From Bremerella cremea (lineage in GTDB: Bacteria; Planctomycetota; Planctomycetia; Pirellulales; Pirellulaceae): 64,000 nt of DNA. This document shows positions 51,423 through 61,300 of the stretch, one piece after another; the stretch's first letter is position 1, and each line of letters begins with the position of its first letter. The stretch spans positions 186,001 to 250,000 of the forward strand of contig NZ_QPEX01000028.1 in the NCBI RefSeq assembly GCF_003335505.1, read 5' to 3'. Position numbers and translations under genes: made by a program. Under the pieces are notes generated by a model. That model searched no databases. It worked only from the letters and a program-made list of their open reading frames with translations, and was not told the DNA's origin.

Positions 51423-52835
51423 ATGGCTTTTCCGCGACTCCGTTTAATTGGGTGTGTTGGCTTGGCGGTATTGCTGTACGCAGCCAATTTTCAGAAAGCC
51501 TGTCTGGCGGAAGAAAAGCGTTTGAATGTCTTGTTCATCGCCGTCGACGACATGAACAACGATCTCGGCTGCTATGGCAACACCCAGGTTCATAGCCCCA
51601 ATATCGATCGTCTGGCCAAAGCGGGAACTTGCTTCGATAGGGCGTACTGCCAGTTTCCCTTGTGTTCACCAAGTCGCACTTCGATCATGACCGGTTTGCG
51701 GCCTGATACGACCAAGGTCTTCGATTTGAAGAAGCACTTTCGGGAAGTGATTCCCGAGGTCATGACGTTGCCCCAGGCTTTTGAGAAACAAGGTTATTTC
51801 ACGGCACGCGTGGGCAAAATCTACCACTATGGCAACCCAGGGCAAATCGGGACCAACGGGCTTGATGACGATGCTTCCTGGCAAACACGTATCAATCCAA
51901 GCGGACGTGACAAGCAAGAAGAGAATCTGATCGTCAATCACACGCCTAAGCGTGGTTTGGGAAGTTCGCTTAGTTTTTTGGCGGCCGAGGGAACCGATGA
52001 AGAGCAGACCGACGGCATGGTCGCTACCGAAACGATTCGCTTGCTGGAAGAAAACAAAGATAAACCGTTTTTCATCGCTGCTGGTTTCTATCGGCCGCAT
52101 TGTCCTTATGTGGCGCCCAAAAAGTATTTTGACCTGTATCCCATGCAGGAAGTACCTCGATGGAAGAACGACTTTCCAGAAGTCGATACGGCACCAGAAC
52201 TGGCGTTCGCCTCGAATAAGCCTTGGCCTTGGTTGGGGGCTAATTCACAGCAGTTGCAAGAAGCCCAGCAAGCTTATTGGGCAACGATCTCTTTCGTCGA
52301 CGCCCAGGTTGGCCGCTTGTTGGATGCGCTCGATCGGCTCGACTTGCAAGAGAATACGGTGGTCGTCTTTTGGAGCGATCACGGTTATCACTTTGGTGAT
52401 CATGGCCTTGTGATGAAACAAAGCCTGTTTGAACGCAGCGCCCGTGTGCCGCTTATCGTGGTAGCTCCTGGCCAAAAGGAAAAGGGTACGCACTCTGGCC
52501 GAACGGTGGAGCTCGTCGATCTGTATCCGACGCTTACGCAATTATGTGCCGTTGAGGCTCCCTCAGGCTTACCTGGCGAGAGCCTTGTTCCGCTGCTTGA
52601 TAACCCCGCGGCCACATGGAACAAGCCTGCGATTACCCAAACGCGGCGCAATAAGAATCGTATGGGCTATAGTCTGCGAAACGAACGTTATCGCCTGGTG
52701 ACTTGGGGAGAAGGTCAGCACCAGCTTTACGATTACAACACCGATCCCAACGAAAAGAACAATCTTGCCAATAGTCCTCAGCATGCCCAACTGTTAGAGC
52801 AGTTGATGGCCGAACTTAACCAACGATTGAAGTAG
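51423..52835 (+). CDS. Sulfatase, iduronate-2-sulfatase-like
   Basis: A 470-residue exported sulfatase. The signal peptide ends near residue 29 (CLA). VLFIAVDDMNNDLGCYG near 36-52 gives the metal-binding Asp pair, and CSPSR at 81-85 is the formylglycine site, with Cys81 to be modified. Later GKIYHYG and WSDHGYHFGDHG supply further active-site residues. It cleaves sulfate esters from glycans in the periplasm or outside. The ATG at 51423 is better placed than a TTG four codons earlier. A maturase gene is not in the window. Confidence 0.94.
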   Translation: MAFPRLRLIGCVGLAVLLYAANFQKACLAEEKRLNVLFIAVDDMNNDLGCYGNTQVHSPNIDRLAKAGTCFDRAYCQFPLCSPSRTSIMTGLRPDTTKVFDLKKHFREVIPEVMTLPQAFEKQGYFTARVGKIYHYGNPGQIGTNGLDDDASWQTRINPSGRDKQEENLIVNHTPKRGLGSSLSFLAAEGTDEEQTDGMVATETIRLLEENKDKPFFIAAGFYRPHCPYVAPKKYFDLYPMQEVPRWKNDFPEVDTAPELAFASNKPWPWLGANSQQLQEAQQAYWATISFVDAQVGRLLDALDRLDLQENTVVVFWSDHGYHFGDHGLVMKQSLFERSARVPLIVVAPGQKEKGTHSGRTVELVDLYPTLTQLCAVEAPSGLPGESLVPLLDNPAATWNKPAITQTRRNKNRMGYSLRNERYRLVTWGEGQHQLYDYNTDPNEKNNLANSPQHAQLLEQLMAELNQRLK

Positions 52836-52946
52836 TTTTACTTTGCCCGCCTAATTCTTGGCCTTGTGTTCGCAACATTTGGCATGCTATCTGCTGTATA
52901 GGGATTTCCAATTTGAGAAACCCTATTCCTCCAAGGAGCAACAACC

Positions 52947-53213
52947 ATGGGTATTCTATCGTGGATTATTTTCGGCCTAATCGCGGGTGCGTTAGCTAAG
53001 TTTCTGTTTCCAGGAAGAGATCCTGGTGGCTGCATTGTGACCATTCTGATCGGAATTGGTGGCGCCATGGTGGGTGGTTTTATTGCCACCGGCATGGGGT
53101 ACGGCGATGTTTCCGGTTTTAATTTATGGAGCTTCTTTATCGCCATCTTGGGATCGATGATTCTGCTGGCGATCTATCGAGCGTTTGCTGGTGGCTCGCG
53201 CGAAGAACTTTAA
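52947..53213 (+). CDS. GlsB/YeaQ/YmgE family stress-response membrane protein
   Basis: An 88-residue protein with three membrane helices, rich in Gly: SWIIFGLIAGALAKFLFPGR near 5-24, then GGCIVTILIGIGGAMVGGFI near 27-46 and WSFFIAILGSMILLAIYRAF near 61-80. This is the transglycosylase-associated (GlsB-type) family, small inner-membrane proteins of unknown mechanism linked with stress. AAGGAG lies nine bases before the ATG. Confidence 0.92.
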   Translation: MGILSWIIFGLIAGALAKFLFPGRDPGGCIVTILIGIGGAMVGGFIATGMGYGDVSGFNLWSFFIAILGSMILLAIYRAFAGGSREEL

Positions 53214-53227
53214 CGCAAGCGTCTAGT

Positions 53228-53259
53228 CAGCAAGCTGAAGGGATTACTTCAGCTTGCTG
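53228..53259. terminator. Bidirectional hairpin between converging genes
   Basis: CAGCAAGCTGAAG pairs perfectly with CTTCAGCTTGCTG around GGATTA, a 13-bp stem. It overlaps the last codons of arsC and lies 15 bp past the GlsB-like stop. No long T-run is seen on either side. Confidence 0.7.
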
Positions 53260-53671
53260 GACTCGACCTTAGGAAGTTCGCAATCTTCTCTTGAATTTCA
53301 TCGCGCACGCGGAGAAACTTGGGGAGCTTTTCGTCGTCGGTCCCGGTGGCATCTGCAGGATCGTCGAACGGCCAGTGAAGCGTTTCTTTTGCCCCGGGAT
53401 AAACGGGGCACGTCTCTTTCGCGTTGTCGCAAACGGTAACCACCAAATCAAACGGTTGCTGCTGAAACTCCTGGGCCGATTTGCTCTGGTAAGCAGAAAT
53501 ATCGATACCAATTTCCTGCATCGCGCGAATCGCCAGGGGATGGACATATCCGGAAGGTTTTGAGCCTGCCGAGTGGGCTTCCCAGTTGCCTTGGCCTAGC
53601 TTCGCCCACAAGGCTTCTGCCATTTGCGAGCGACAAGAGTTGCCGGTGCAGAGAATCAAGACGCACTTCAT
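53249..53671 (-). CDS. arsC: Thioredoxin-type arsenate reductase
   Basis: A 140-residue protein of the low-molecular-weight phosphatase fold. The P-loop CTGNSCRS has its nucleophile at Cys8, and the redox pair lies in VVTVCDNAKETCPVYPG near 77-93. This is the ArsC of the thioredoxin-coupled class, reducing arsenate to arsenite. Its start overlaps the aquaporin stop by 4 bp, so translation is coupled. No arsB, acr3 or arsR gene is adjacent. Confidence 0.93.
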   Translation of the reverse strand: MKCVLILCTGNSCRSQMAEALWAKLGQGNWEAHSAGSKPSGYVHPLAIRAMQEIGIDISAYQSKSAQEFQQQPFDLVVTVCDNAKETCPVYPGAKETLHWPFDDPADATGTDDEKLPKFLRVRDEIQEKIANFLRSSPAS

Positions 53672-54354
53672 GAATTATCCTCGCTGGGATTCGGGGAGGT
53701 GCCGTCCGAGGTAGCGGTGCCGTAGAGAGCGAAATGAATCGGCACAGCAAACAGGGCTCCGGCTGTCGTAGCCGTTAGGTATAGCCATAAGAACTCGAGA
53801 TGTCCACTGACCAACGCCGGTCCCAAAGAGCGAGCTGGGTTCATCGAGGCGCCACAAATCGGGCCAGCAAACATGGCTTCTAAAGCGACCAGGCCGCCAA
53901 TAGCTGCACCGGCCATGATTCCTTTTTCTTTGGCGCCGGTCGAGATGTTTAAAACAATAAACATTAGTAAGAATGTAAGAATGAACTCGAGTACAAAAGA
54001 TTTCCACCAAGGGCCGTTCGGCAAGGTGGCACCGAGAGTGTCGTGCTCGAAGAACAGGATCTTAAGCACCACGCAAGCGGCAATCGCGCCGAGGCATTGG
54101 GCAACGATGTAAGGCACAACTTCTTTGAGCGGGAAACGCTTGCTCGCCCAAAATCCCAAGGTAACAGCTGGGTTTATGTGGGCCCCAGAGATTTCGCCTA
54201 GGGCGTAGATCATCACCATGACGATCAAGCCAAACGTCAAAGCGATTCCCACATGAGTGATTGAGCCCCCTTGCAGCTGGTTAATGACAATGGCACCGCA
54301 GCCTGAAAAGACCAACGCAAAAGTGCCGATCACTTCCGCTAGATAGCGTCGCAT
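53668..54354 (-). CDS. Aquaporin / aquaglyceroporin (MIP family)
   Basis: A 228-residue channel with six membrane helices and both NPA boxes: EISGAHINPAVTLGFWASKR near 53-72 and CGASMNPARSLGPALVSG near 169-186. The family moves water, glycerol or arsenite. Overlap with arsC recalls the AqpS-ArsC pair of Sinorhizobium, in which arsenite made inside leaves through the channel. That role here is inferred from linkage only; a plain water channel is possible. Confidence 0.92.
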   Translation of the reverse strand: MRRYLAEVIGTFALVFSGCGAIVINQLQGGSITHVGIALTFGLIVMVMIYALGEISGAHINPAVTLGFWASKRFPLKEVVPYIVAQCLGAIAACVVLKILFFEHDTLGATLPNGPWWKSFVLEFILTFLLMFIVLNISTGAKEKGIMAGAAIGGLVALEAMFAGPICGASMNPARSLGPALVSGHLEFLWLYLTATTAGALFAVPIHFALYGTATSDGTSPNPSEDNS

Positions 54355-54843
54355 AAACTAATTCTCCGTAGCGAAAAGCGGGGTAGTTTTTCTTGTACAC
54401 CCTGGGGCCCGAATGGTTGCCGTCGAAACGTAGCGCCCGCGACTAATCTTTGTAGAAAGCGAAGTCGCGGCTTAGTCACCGGCGATGGTATTGGCGGCGA
54501 GGAGGGAGTTATTTCAGGCAAAGGTGAACGGTTGGTAGCAGCGCAATATATCCCTGCCTGCTGGGCATCGCAACTAGACCACAGAGACGGATCCTGGTTG
54601 CAACCTTTTACCTTGAAAACACTTACTGTTTGGTGCAGACAATTTATCGATGCCCTTTGTGGTGCGTGGCAAAAGGGGTGGATGTTTGGCTGCCATGTTT
54701 AGGCCCAATCGCCAGCCTGGCTCCGTTTTTCTGGTGGACGGAAAATGCAAGGAATATGTCAAGTTTAACGGCTGTAGCGACGATGAAAGATCAAGTGCCG
54801 ATATGGTTTGTCTTGGTTTGCGCGCGGAAAGTTTTCTCTCACT
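54355..54843. other. Intergenic region between aquaporin and fliN genes
   Basis: About 490 bp of divergent promoter region. No ArsR-like palindrome or gene was recognised. It carries a sigma-28-like promoter pointing to fliN. Confidence 0.5.
54759..54786 (+). promoter_or_regulatory. Sigma-28-like promoter of fliN
   Basis: TCAAGTTT (54759-54766) and GACGATGA (54779-54786) match the flagellar sigma-28 consensus TAAAGTTT / GCCGATAA at 7 and 6 of 8 positions, with a 12-base spacer instead of 11. The -10 lies 57 bp before the fliN ATG. Confidence 0.4.
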
Positions 54844-55752
54844 ATGACAGCATTCAACAGTGAAGCGGTTGCTCTTGTTAAAGCGGCAAGCGAAGCGACC
54901 GCCGTCGAAGCGGCAGATGCGTTTTCTCGCGCGTTCGATAAGAAAATTCAGCTCCACGTCGGTGAGGGATCGCCGCTAGATCCGAGCACCGATTTGGGAA
55001 ACTGGTCGAAAGCTGGCTTGGCGATCCTGTTGAATGTCGAGTCGGAAGCCGCCCTGCTGATGATTACCGAAGAAAGCGGACTTCTGCCTAGTTGGTATAG
55101 CAGCCCTGACCCGACCGGCGAAAGCAAGCTGGCCACGCTTGCTCAGGAACTCGGAATGACTCTTCTGCCGGAAGAGTTCATGGCGATGGAGTTTGAAGTC
55201 AAAGCGGCCGCCGATCTTGGATCGGTTTGTCTGCATGGAATCTTGGGCGAGTCCCCCGCGAAAATGCCTATCCAACTGGAAGGCGAACATGGCCAGCAGG
55301 AGGCCTTGTTGGTGTGGCCCCTAACGCAGCCAAAATCGGCCTTGGTAGGTGCGGCGGCACCGGTGGCGGAGGAAAACGAAAGACAGCCTTCTGCTGAGGC
55401 TCCGGCGGCCTCGAAGGCTCAGTCCTCACAGCCACCTGCAGGGCGGGGGCGGATTTCCGATTTCAAAGAACTGCCTGGCTATTGTCGCAGTTTGCTGCAC
55501 ATCGAAGTGCCCATTCGGGTGATCCTGGCTGAGAAGAAGATGAAGGTTCACGACATCGTGAACATCGGTATTGGCTCGATTATTCAGTTCGATAAATCGT
55601 GCGAGGATACGCTCGATGTCGAAATTGGCCGACAGAAAATCGCCGAAGGGGAAGCGGTGAAAGTGGGGGATAAGTTCGGTGTTCGGGTAACGAATATCAC
55701 GATGCCAGAAGAACGCTACATTGCCCTCAAGGCACGCAAGCGAGTTCGCTAG
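54844..55752 (+). CDS. fliN: Flagellar motor switch protein FliN (long form)
   Basis: A 302-residue protein with the SpoA (FliN) domain in its last ~85 residues: LLHIEVPIRVILAEKKMKVH, DIVNIGIGSIIQFDK and GEAVKVGDKFGVRVTNI. FliN forms the lower part of the cytoplasmic C-ring and controls rotation. About 200 extra N-terminal residues (LDPSTDLGNWSKAGLAIL and a Pro/Ala/Glu-rich linker near 175-205) make it longer than the usual ~100-140 residues, somewhat like FliY. It lies 30 kb from the main flagellar block. The ATG at 54844 is chosen over one 12 codons upstream. Confidence 0.88.
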   Translation: MTAFNSEAVALVKAASEATAVEAADAFSRAFDKKIQLHVGEGSPLDPSTDLGNWSKAGLAILLNVESEAALLMITEESGLLPSWYSSPDPTGESKLATLAQELGMTLLPEEFMAMEFEVKAAADLGSVCLHGILGESPAKMPIQLEGEHGQQEALLVWPLTQPKSALVGAAAPVAEENERQPSAEAPAASKAQSSQPPAGRGRISDFKELPGYCRSLLHIEVPIRVILAEKKMKVHDIVNIGIGSIIQFDKSCEDTLDVEIGRQKIAEGEAVKVGDKFGVRVTNITMPEERYIALKARKRVR

Positions 55753-55945
55753 ATCGTGCTGGCAATGCTGGCGTGTTTCTTAGCCACTGGGACTACTTAG
55801 CACAAAACCCACGCCGGATATACCACTTCCAGCGATAAAGCTAACGCTGTTTATTCTGCGCAACCGATGGACAGAAAAGTGTGTAGCCCCACTAATTGCG
55901 CGGAAACGTGCCCCTGATAGTTGTTTCTTCCGCAGGGTAATTGAG

Positions 55946-57493
55946 ATGCTAGTAGTTCTTAGCGATTTACATCTTACCGACGGTACTAGTTGCGAAACTC
56001 TGGATCCTGGGGCATTTCAGATTTTCTGTGAACGCTTGCAAGACTTGGCCGTGCGTGCGTCGTGGCGTAGTGATGGGCGTTACGAGCCAATTCCCAGTAT
56101 CGACATTGTATTGCTGGGTGATGTCTTTGATGTCATGCGTTCTTCGCGGTGGCTGATCGATGGTCCGAAGCCTTGGCTGACGCAACCGAATCAGGAATTC
56201 GCGGATCGCGTTCAGGCGATCGTGTCCGGTATTGTGCAGCGTAACTCCGCGACGACGTCGATTTTGAAAGGGCTTAGCCAACGGCAAACGATTCGCGTGC
56301 CGGGCGGCACTAGTAGCGGCAAGCCAGCCTACGAAGACCGTCTGCAAGCGGTGCCGGTGCGTTTGCATTACATGGTGGGGGATGTCGATTGGCCGCTCCA
56401 TTTGCCTACCCCTGAGATGAATCGTGTCCGCAGAAAGATCATCGACGCGCTGGGCTTAGCCAATACCGACGGAGTTCCCTTCCCGCACGAACCGCGCGAA
56501 GATGCTCACCTGAATCTGACACTCCGCCAGCATCGCGTTTTCGCCCGGCATGGGGATGCCTTCGACAATCTTAGTTTCAGCGGACATCGCGATCGGGCCA
56601 GTTTGAACGACTTGCTCTTGGTCGAAGGGCTGATGCCGTTTCGCTTTGAATTGCAACATGGTTTGGCTGAACAGTTGCCTGCCTCGGCCCAGCTAGGTAT
56701 TCAGGAACTCGATCATGTGCGTCCCTTAGTGATGGCGCCGCTTTGCCTCCGCCAGATGATGCAGGTCTCGTGTCCGGTCACTTCGCTACAGTTTGAAATC
56801 AAGAACTGCTGGGATCGCACGGTCGACAAGTTGATGCCACTAATTCATCAGGTCGATCGCTTTCAGTCTTTGGGTATTCGTAATCTCGACGCGTTGGATT
56901 CGCTGCTGAAATTTCGTGAGCAAGACGACGAGCAGTGGGGCACACGGATGCTCGATTGGCTACGTCACCAGGCTTTGGGAAAATCGAATTCGTTATCTAA
57001 GTTTGCGATGGACGAGGCTGAATTCCGAAATCGTCGTGCGAAGCATATCGTATTTGGGCATACGCACATGGACGAAACCGTGCCATTGGATGCCAGCTTC
57101 GCCGATGGCTATGTGCTGAGTCAGTTGTATTTCAACAGCGGAACGTGGCGACGTGTTTACATGCCGACTCGCGGAACCGATGGCTGGCGTGAATTTCTGC
57201 CGGCGGAAAAAATGACCTATCTGACGTTCTATCGCGATGACGAGCGACAAGGTGCACCGTACGAAGTTTGGAACGGGGTCCTGGGTACGGCACCTTCCCC
57301 GATCCGGCGAATTCGTATCGATGCGCCCCACGGGATAGCGGCTCCGATGGCGCGGCCATTCTTCGACGAGGAATCGCGGCCAGAGAAGAAGTCGACAACC
57401 CGAGGAGGGCATTCTATTCCTGCTCCCCCTCCGTTAGTTCCGGAACATCGAGCAAAAACAGTTCGGATTTCTTCTGATTCCGTGCGTCCTTAA
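55946..57493 (+). CDS. Metallophosphoesterase with altered GNHD motif
   Basis: A 515-residue protein of the calcineurin-like family: VLSDLHLTDG near residues 4-13 (D-x-H), VLLGDVFDVM near 55-64 (G-D-x-x-D), RHGDAFDN near 199 and VFGHTHMDE near 370-378 (G-H-T-H). The GNHD/E block appears as YMVGDVDWPLH near 142-152, with Asn-His replaced by Asp-Val. It is about twice the usual length, with a helical insert between 200 and 360. No signal peptide. The function is unknown; LpxH-like or nuclease roles are possible. Confidence 0.82.
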   Translation: MLVVLSDLHLTDGTSCETLDPGAFQIFCERLQDLAVRASWRSDGRYEPIPSIDIVLLGDVFDVMRSSRWLIDGPKPWLTQPNQEFADRVQAIVSGIVQRNSATTSILKGLSQRQTIRVPGGTSSGKPAYEDRLQAVPVRLHYMVGDVDWPLHLPTPEMNRVRRKIIDALGLANTDGVPFPHEPREDAHLNLTLRQHRVFARHGDAFDNLSFSGHRDRASLNDLLLVEGLMPFRFELQHGLAEQLPASAQLGIQELDHVRPLVMAPLCLRQMMQVSCPVTSLQFEIKNCWDRTVDKLMPLIHQVDRFQSLGIRNLDALDSLLKFREQDDEQWGTRMLDWLRHQALGKSNSLSKFAMDEAEFRNRRAKHIVFGHTHMDETVPLDASFADGYVLSQLYFNSGTWRRVYMPTRGTDGWREFLPAEKMTYLTFYRDDERQGAPYEVWNGVLGTAPSPIRRIRIDAPHGIAAPMARPFFDEESRPEKKSTTRGGHSIPAPPPLVPEHRAKTVRISSDSVRP

Positions 57494-57620
57494 TGTTGGC
57501 TGGCTCCCTTTGCGGCAACCCACAAGTAAACGGGAGCCTACATCGGGAAGTAATCTAGTAGACTATTTCCAGGGGCAGACTTGTCGGGTTAATCGTCTCG
57601 CTTTTTGGACTGATTCTGAC

Positions 57621-57944
57621 ATGTCACAAGCCATCGTAGTACAGACGACCACAGGTTCTCGGGCCGACGCGGAACAGCTCGCTGAAATCCTTGTGCTGCA
57701 TTCTCTGGCCGGTTGTGTTCAAATCACCGGTCCGATTACATCTGTCTATCGATGGAAAGACGCGGTTCAGAAAGACGAGGAATTCCTGCTTTCGATCAAA
57801 ACAACAGAGCAGGCATTCACGCCATTGGCCGAACTGATTCGCAAGCACCATCGCTATGAGGTTCCCGAGATTATCGCGCTGCCCATCGCCTACGGGTCGA
57901 GCGAATATCTGGCGTGGTTAGCGGAACAGATCACTACGGAATAA
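57621..57944 (+). CDS. cutA: Divalent-cation tolerance protein CutA
   Basis: A 107-residue CutA1-family protein, normal length, with VVQTTTGSRADAEQLAEILV near 5-24, AGCVQITGPITSVYRWKDAV near 30-49 and RYEVPEIIALPIAYGSSEYL near 78-97. CutA forms a very stable trimer; its role in copper tolerance is uncertain. The ATG at 57621 begins MSQAIVVQTTT. Twelve bases separate it from the next small gene. Confidence 0.95.
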   Translation: MSQAIVVQTTTGSRADAEQLAEILVLHSLAGCVQITGPITSVYRWKDAVQKDEEFLLSIKTTEQAFTPLAELIRKHHRYEVPEIIALPIAYGSSEYLAWLAEQITTE

Positions 57945-57955
57945 TTAGTCCAGTC

Positions 57956-58387
57956 ATGCTTCGCTTTAATGTCGCCGTACATGCGCGCCCCCGCTCGTTG
58001 CATTTGGGCCCCATCGTTGCCGTACAGGGTCTGCGTTTGCAGACACTTTCGGTTTCGCCGATGGTTTTGGGAGAGCCCATGGGAGCCTCGTTTGAAGCGG
58101 CCCAGTCCTATCTCAACAAACTACCACGCATGTACTTCGAACCCGATGGATCATTCGTATGGGTAGGTGAGACTGGCGACGTTGCGCCCTGGCAAGTCGA
58201 TGGTGTCGCATACGATCGCAACGGCAGGTTGCATTCGGTAGAAATGCGTGGTCAGTGTCCCGAACGAAATTTTGACACGTTGTTGAGCGGCTTTGGCTGG
58301 CCAGGGACCGATCTTATCTTTCAACTTGCCGACGAAGCTCTCTTCGTCGACGAAGGAGAATTCCGACGCTTTGTAACGATTGTTTAG
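57956..58387 (+). CDS. Hypothetical protein downstream of cutA
   Basis: A 143-residue protein with no recognised family, no signal peptide and no membrane helix. The part from about residue 52 (YFEPDGSFVWVGE, VDGVAYDRNGRLHSVEMRGQ) looks like a beta-rich domain. It lies 12 bp after cutA on the same strand and its stop overlaps the stop of the converging AsmA-like gene. Confidence 0.65.
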   Translation: MLRFNVAVHARPRSLHLGPIVAVQGLRLQTLSVSPMVLGEPMGASFEAAQSYLNKLPRMYFEPDGSFVWVGETGDVAPWQVDGVAYDRNGRLHSVEMRGQCPERNFDTLLSGFGWPGTDLIFQLADEALFVDEGEFRRFVTIV

Positions 58388-61300
58388 CGAGGTCGGAATA
58401 GTTCCTGCAAACCGCGGTTGATCCCTTCTTGAAGGGCTCCTTGGGCTGCGTTATTCAGCATGCCTCGCGCGATGTTCTCTAACGCCTGGCTATCGATCTT
58501 GGGGTTTTGCATCGATCCGCTAACCGGGATCGAAACCGCAGTGCCACGCATGGTCGCCAGCCATGGTGCCTTTTGCACCCAGGCATCTTTGATCGGAATA
58601 GAGATCATCAATTGCATCTGCTGATTCGCATCGACCCAACCCGAGGTCACCATCTGCACATCCCCTGACTGGACGATTAAGTTCTGGTGATAAACACGCC
58701 CCTGGACTAGGCGAAAGGGAACTTGCTGGGCGGGCAGTGTCAGTAAGGAAGCAGCCCCTTGATCGATCGCGGATGCTGGTTTTCCTTTTACCAACGCTTC
58801 GACATTGCGTCCCAGTGCCACATACCCTTGGGCCAACGGCCCAGATCGCACCTCGGCGCCATGAATGTTGAGCACTCCACTAGCTTCCCCTTGCATCGGA
58901 TCGAGCACCGGGAATTGACCCGCTTCGATATCGAGAGAGAACCTTCCTTCTACGCGTGTCGCATCTGCCAAAATAGGAGCGACATACCGTAGCCAGCCTT
59001 GGCACATTTGCGGCGTGATAGCCACATTATCAATCATCCGACCCCGTGGCAGTTGCCACATCATCGGTGTCGAATTAACAAGCAATTGGCTGCGAAACGC
59101 TAGTTGGCCTCCGCTGATTTCAGGGCTATCGGCCACGAGTTGCACGACACCTTGTTGCAAGCGAGCATTCACGTTGGTTTCGCCAGTCGGAATTCCGTAT
59201 AAGTTGGCTTGCTTCCACGAGAGTTCGCTATTGGCTTGCCAGGTAGGCGATAAGACATAGTTTCCATCGGCGGATGGATCGGCGGGCCAAATCGGACCAG
59301 ACCATTGGAAACGAGAAGCTTGTTGGCCTTGGATCGACACTTGAGGACCAAGCAAGGCGGCTAGCAGCGGAGACAGTTTACTCCAGTCGTAGTTGGCTTG
59401 CCCGTCGAGGGAAATGTTTCCGGTGGTTGAAAGCTGGCTGATGCCTCCTTGCAGGGCAAGGCTTAGCGCCGAAGATTGAATCTGGCAGGTATGAATCGCC
59501 AACGAGTCTTCTTGCTGGTTCAAGCTAATCGATTGCGAGTAAGACAGGTTCGGTTCATGCCAACGCACAAACGGCTGACTTGCTGCGGCGGGTTGGATAG
59601 GGACGACTGCTGCCGGTGGGGTCGTGGTCGGCACACGCACTTCCCAGTTGGCAATCTGGCCATCGTTTTGCACCGTCAATCCTTGCTCACGTTTGGCCAA
59701 GGTCATCGTGCCGGCCATTTCTCCGGCAACTTGGGTTGTGCCGAGCCACTGCGGGGGCAGTACCCAGTGGACGCCCCGACTTAGATCAACTCGGTAAGCC
59801 AATTGACCGGAAGCGGTGCCTGTGTTGCCCAGAGGAACCGCAAGATCCGTGGCTCTGGCCGAAACCGTGGTACCCATCACAACGAACTGGGGAGCTGAAA
59901 ACTGATTCGACTTCCAGTCGATCTTGGCGTTGCCTTCGACCTTCAATTGGTTCTCATAGATCTGTGTCAGGGGGCCGACCAATGCGAAGTCGTTGACGTT
60001 GATGTTGACCCCTTCCAGGTCCCACTGATTCTCCGCGAGGTTTAGTTTCGCAAGTACATATCCGTTGCCACCAAGCTGGAACTCTCCGAGCCCGTAGGCA
60101 AGTTGCACCTGAGCCCAAATTGGTTCGATCGGTCCTTCCAGTTGAACCTTAATCGGCCACACCGAATGGGGCCCAAGCGAGATTGCCCCTGATGTTTGAG
60201 CGGTAACCGTAGTTTGTCCTGTCTTCAGCATCGCGATAGCGGATTCGATTTGCTGAACTTGGCCAGCGTTACAAAGCAGCGAGGTTTGTAGCTGCGCTTG
60301 CAAGCTCGATTCGGTGAGCAGCCGACGGGAGCCTTGCGACCACAGAACGTCGGTTCCGTTGGTTTGAGCATTCAAGGCAATGCGACCACTTCCTTGGTTT
60401 TGGATTTGGAGCGATCCCCGCAGGATGCCAGCGAACTGGTTCCCCTTCAGATCGATGAACTGCGATAGATCAGAGACGAGGCGGTTGCCGTCAAGCTGAA
60501 AGTTGACGTTGGTGTCGTTGCCATTGGTCCGCCCTTCGGCTGTGAGGAAGGAGGAGCGACAGGCGATTGTATTGAGGTTGAGTTCCCCGCCTGGCATGGT
60601 GACGACAAAAGAGGTTTCCAGGGGCTGCTGCCACTGGGCTTGTCGTCCGTTAACCGTAGCCACGATGTTCGAGACGACCGCATCCCCTTTCACCGTCGGG
60701 ACACCGGTGTCGACTTCGTTTGCTAGTGTGACCGTAACACGCCCTTCGTTCAGGTTAACACCATCGCGAATCTGAAGTAGTTCCGGAAAGGCATTGGCTA
60801 AGCGAGCCAGGTCGGCCGTGCCGCGTAGTTCCCATGGTTCTGCTCCCAGCATGTTGGGCGAGGAAGCACTTGGTGAGTTCGCCGTGGTCAGCAAAACGGC
60901 CGGAATGTTGCCATTGGCCAGCACTTGGCCCCAGTCGGTTGTTACGGTGAACTGACGTGCCACAATTTGGTTGCCGGAAAGTGCGATCTCGCCGGTGGCA
61001 CGCAAGGTACCGTTGTTCCAGCCGGTGCCTCGCGCCGAGTTCTGCATGCGCACGTCGACGCCGGTGGCTTCCAGGTTGCACCGCATTGCGGGCCCTGTCG
61101 ATGTCGACACCAAGTCGATTTGCCCGTTCAATTCACCCTGCATCGTGCAAGGCTCGCCGAAGCGTCGGCTCAATAATTCCATGACACCAAGCGGCATGTT
61201 TTTGGTAGCCAAGGTAAATTGCGTATCGCCAACTTCGCTGGGAAGGGTCCCCTTCCCTTGCAAGACGCCAACTTGCTGCCGATCGAGGAGGCTGGCCGAA

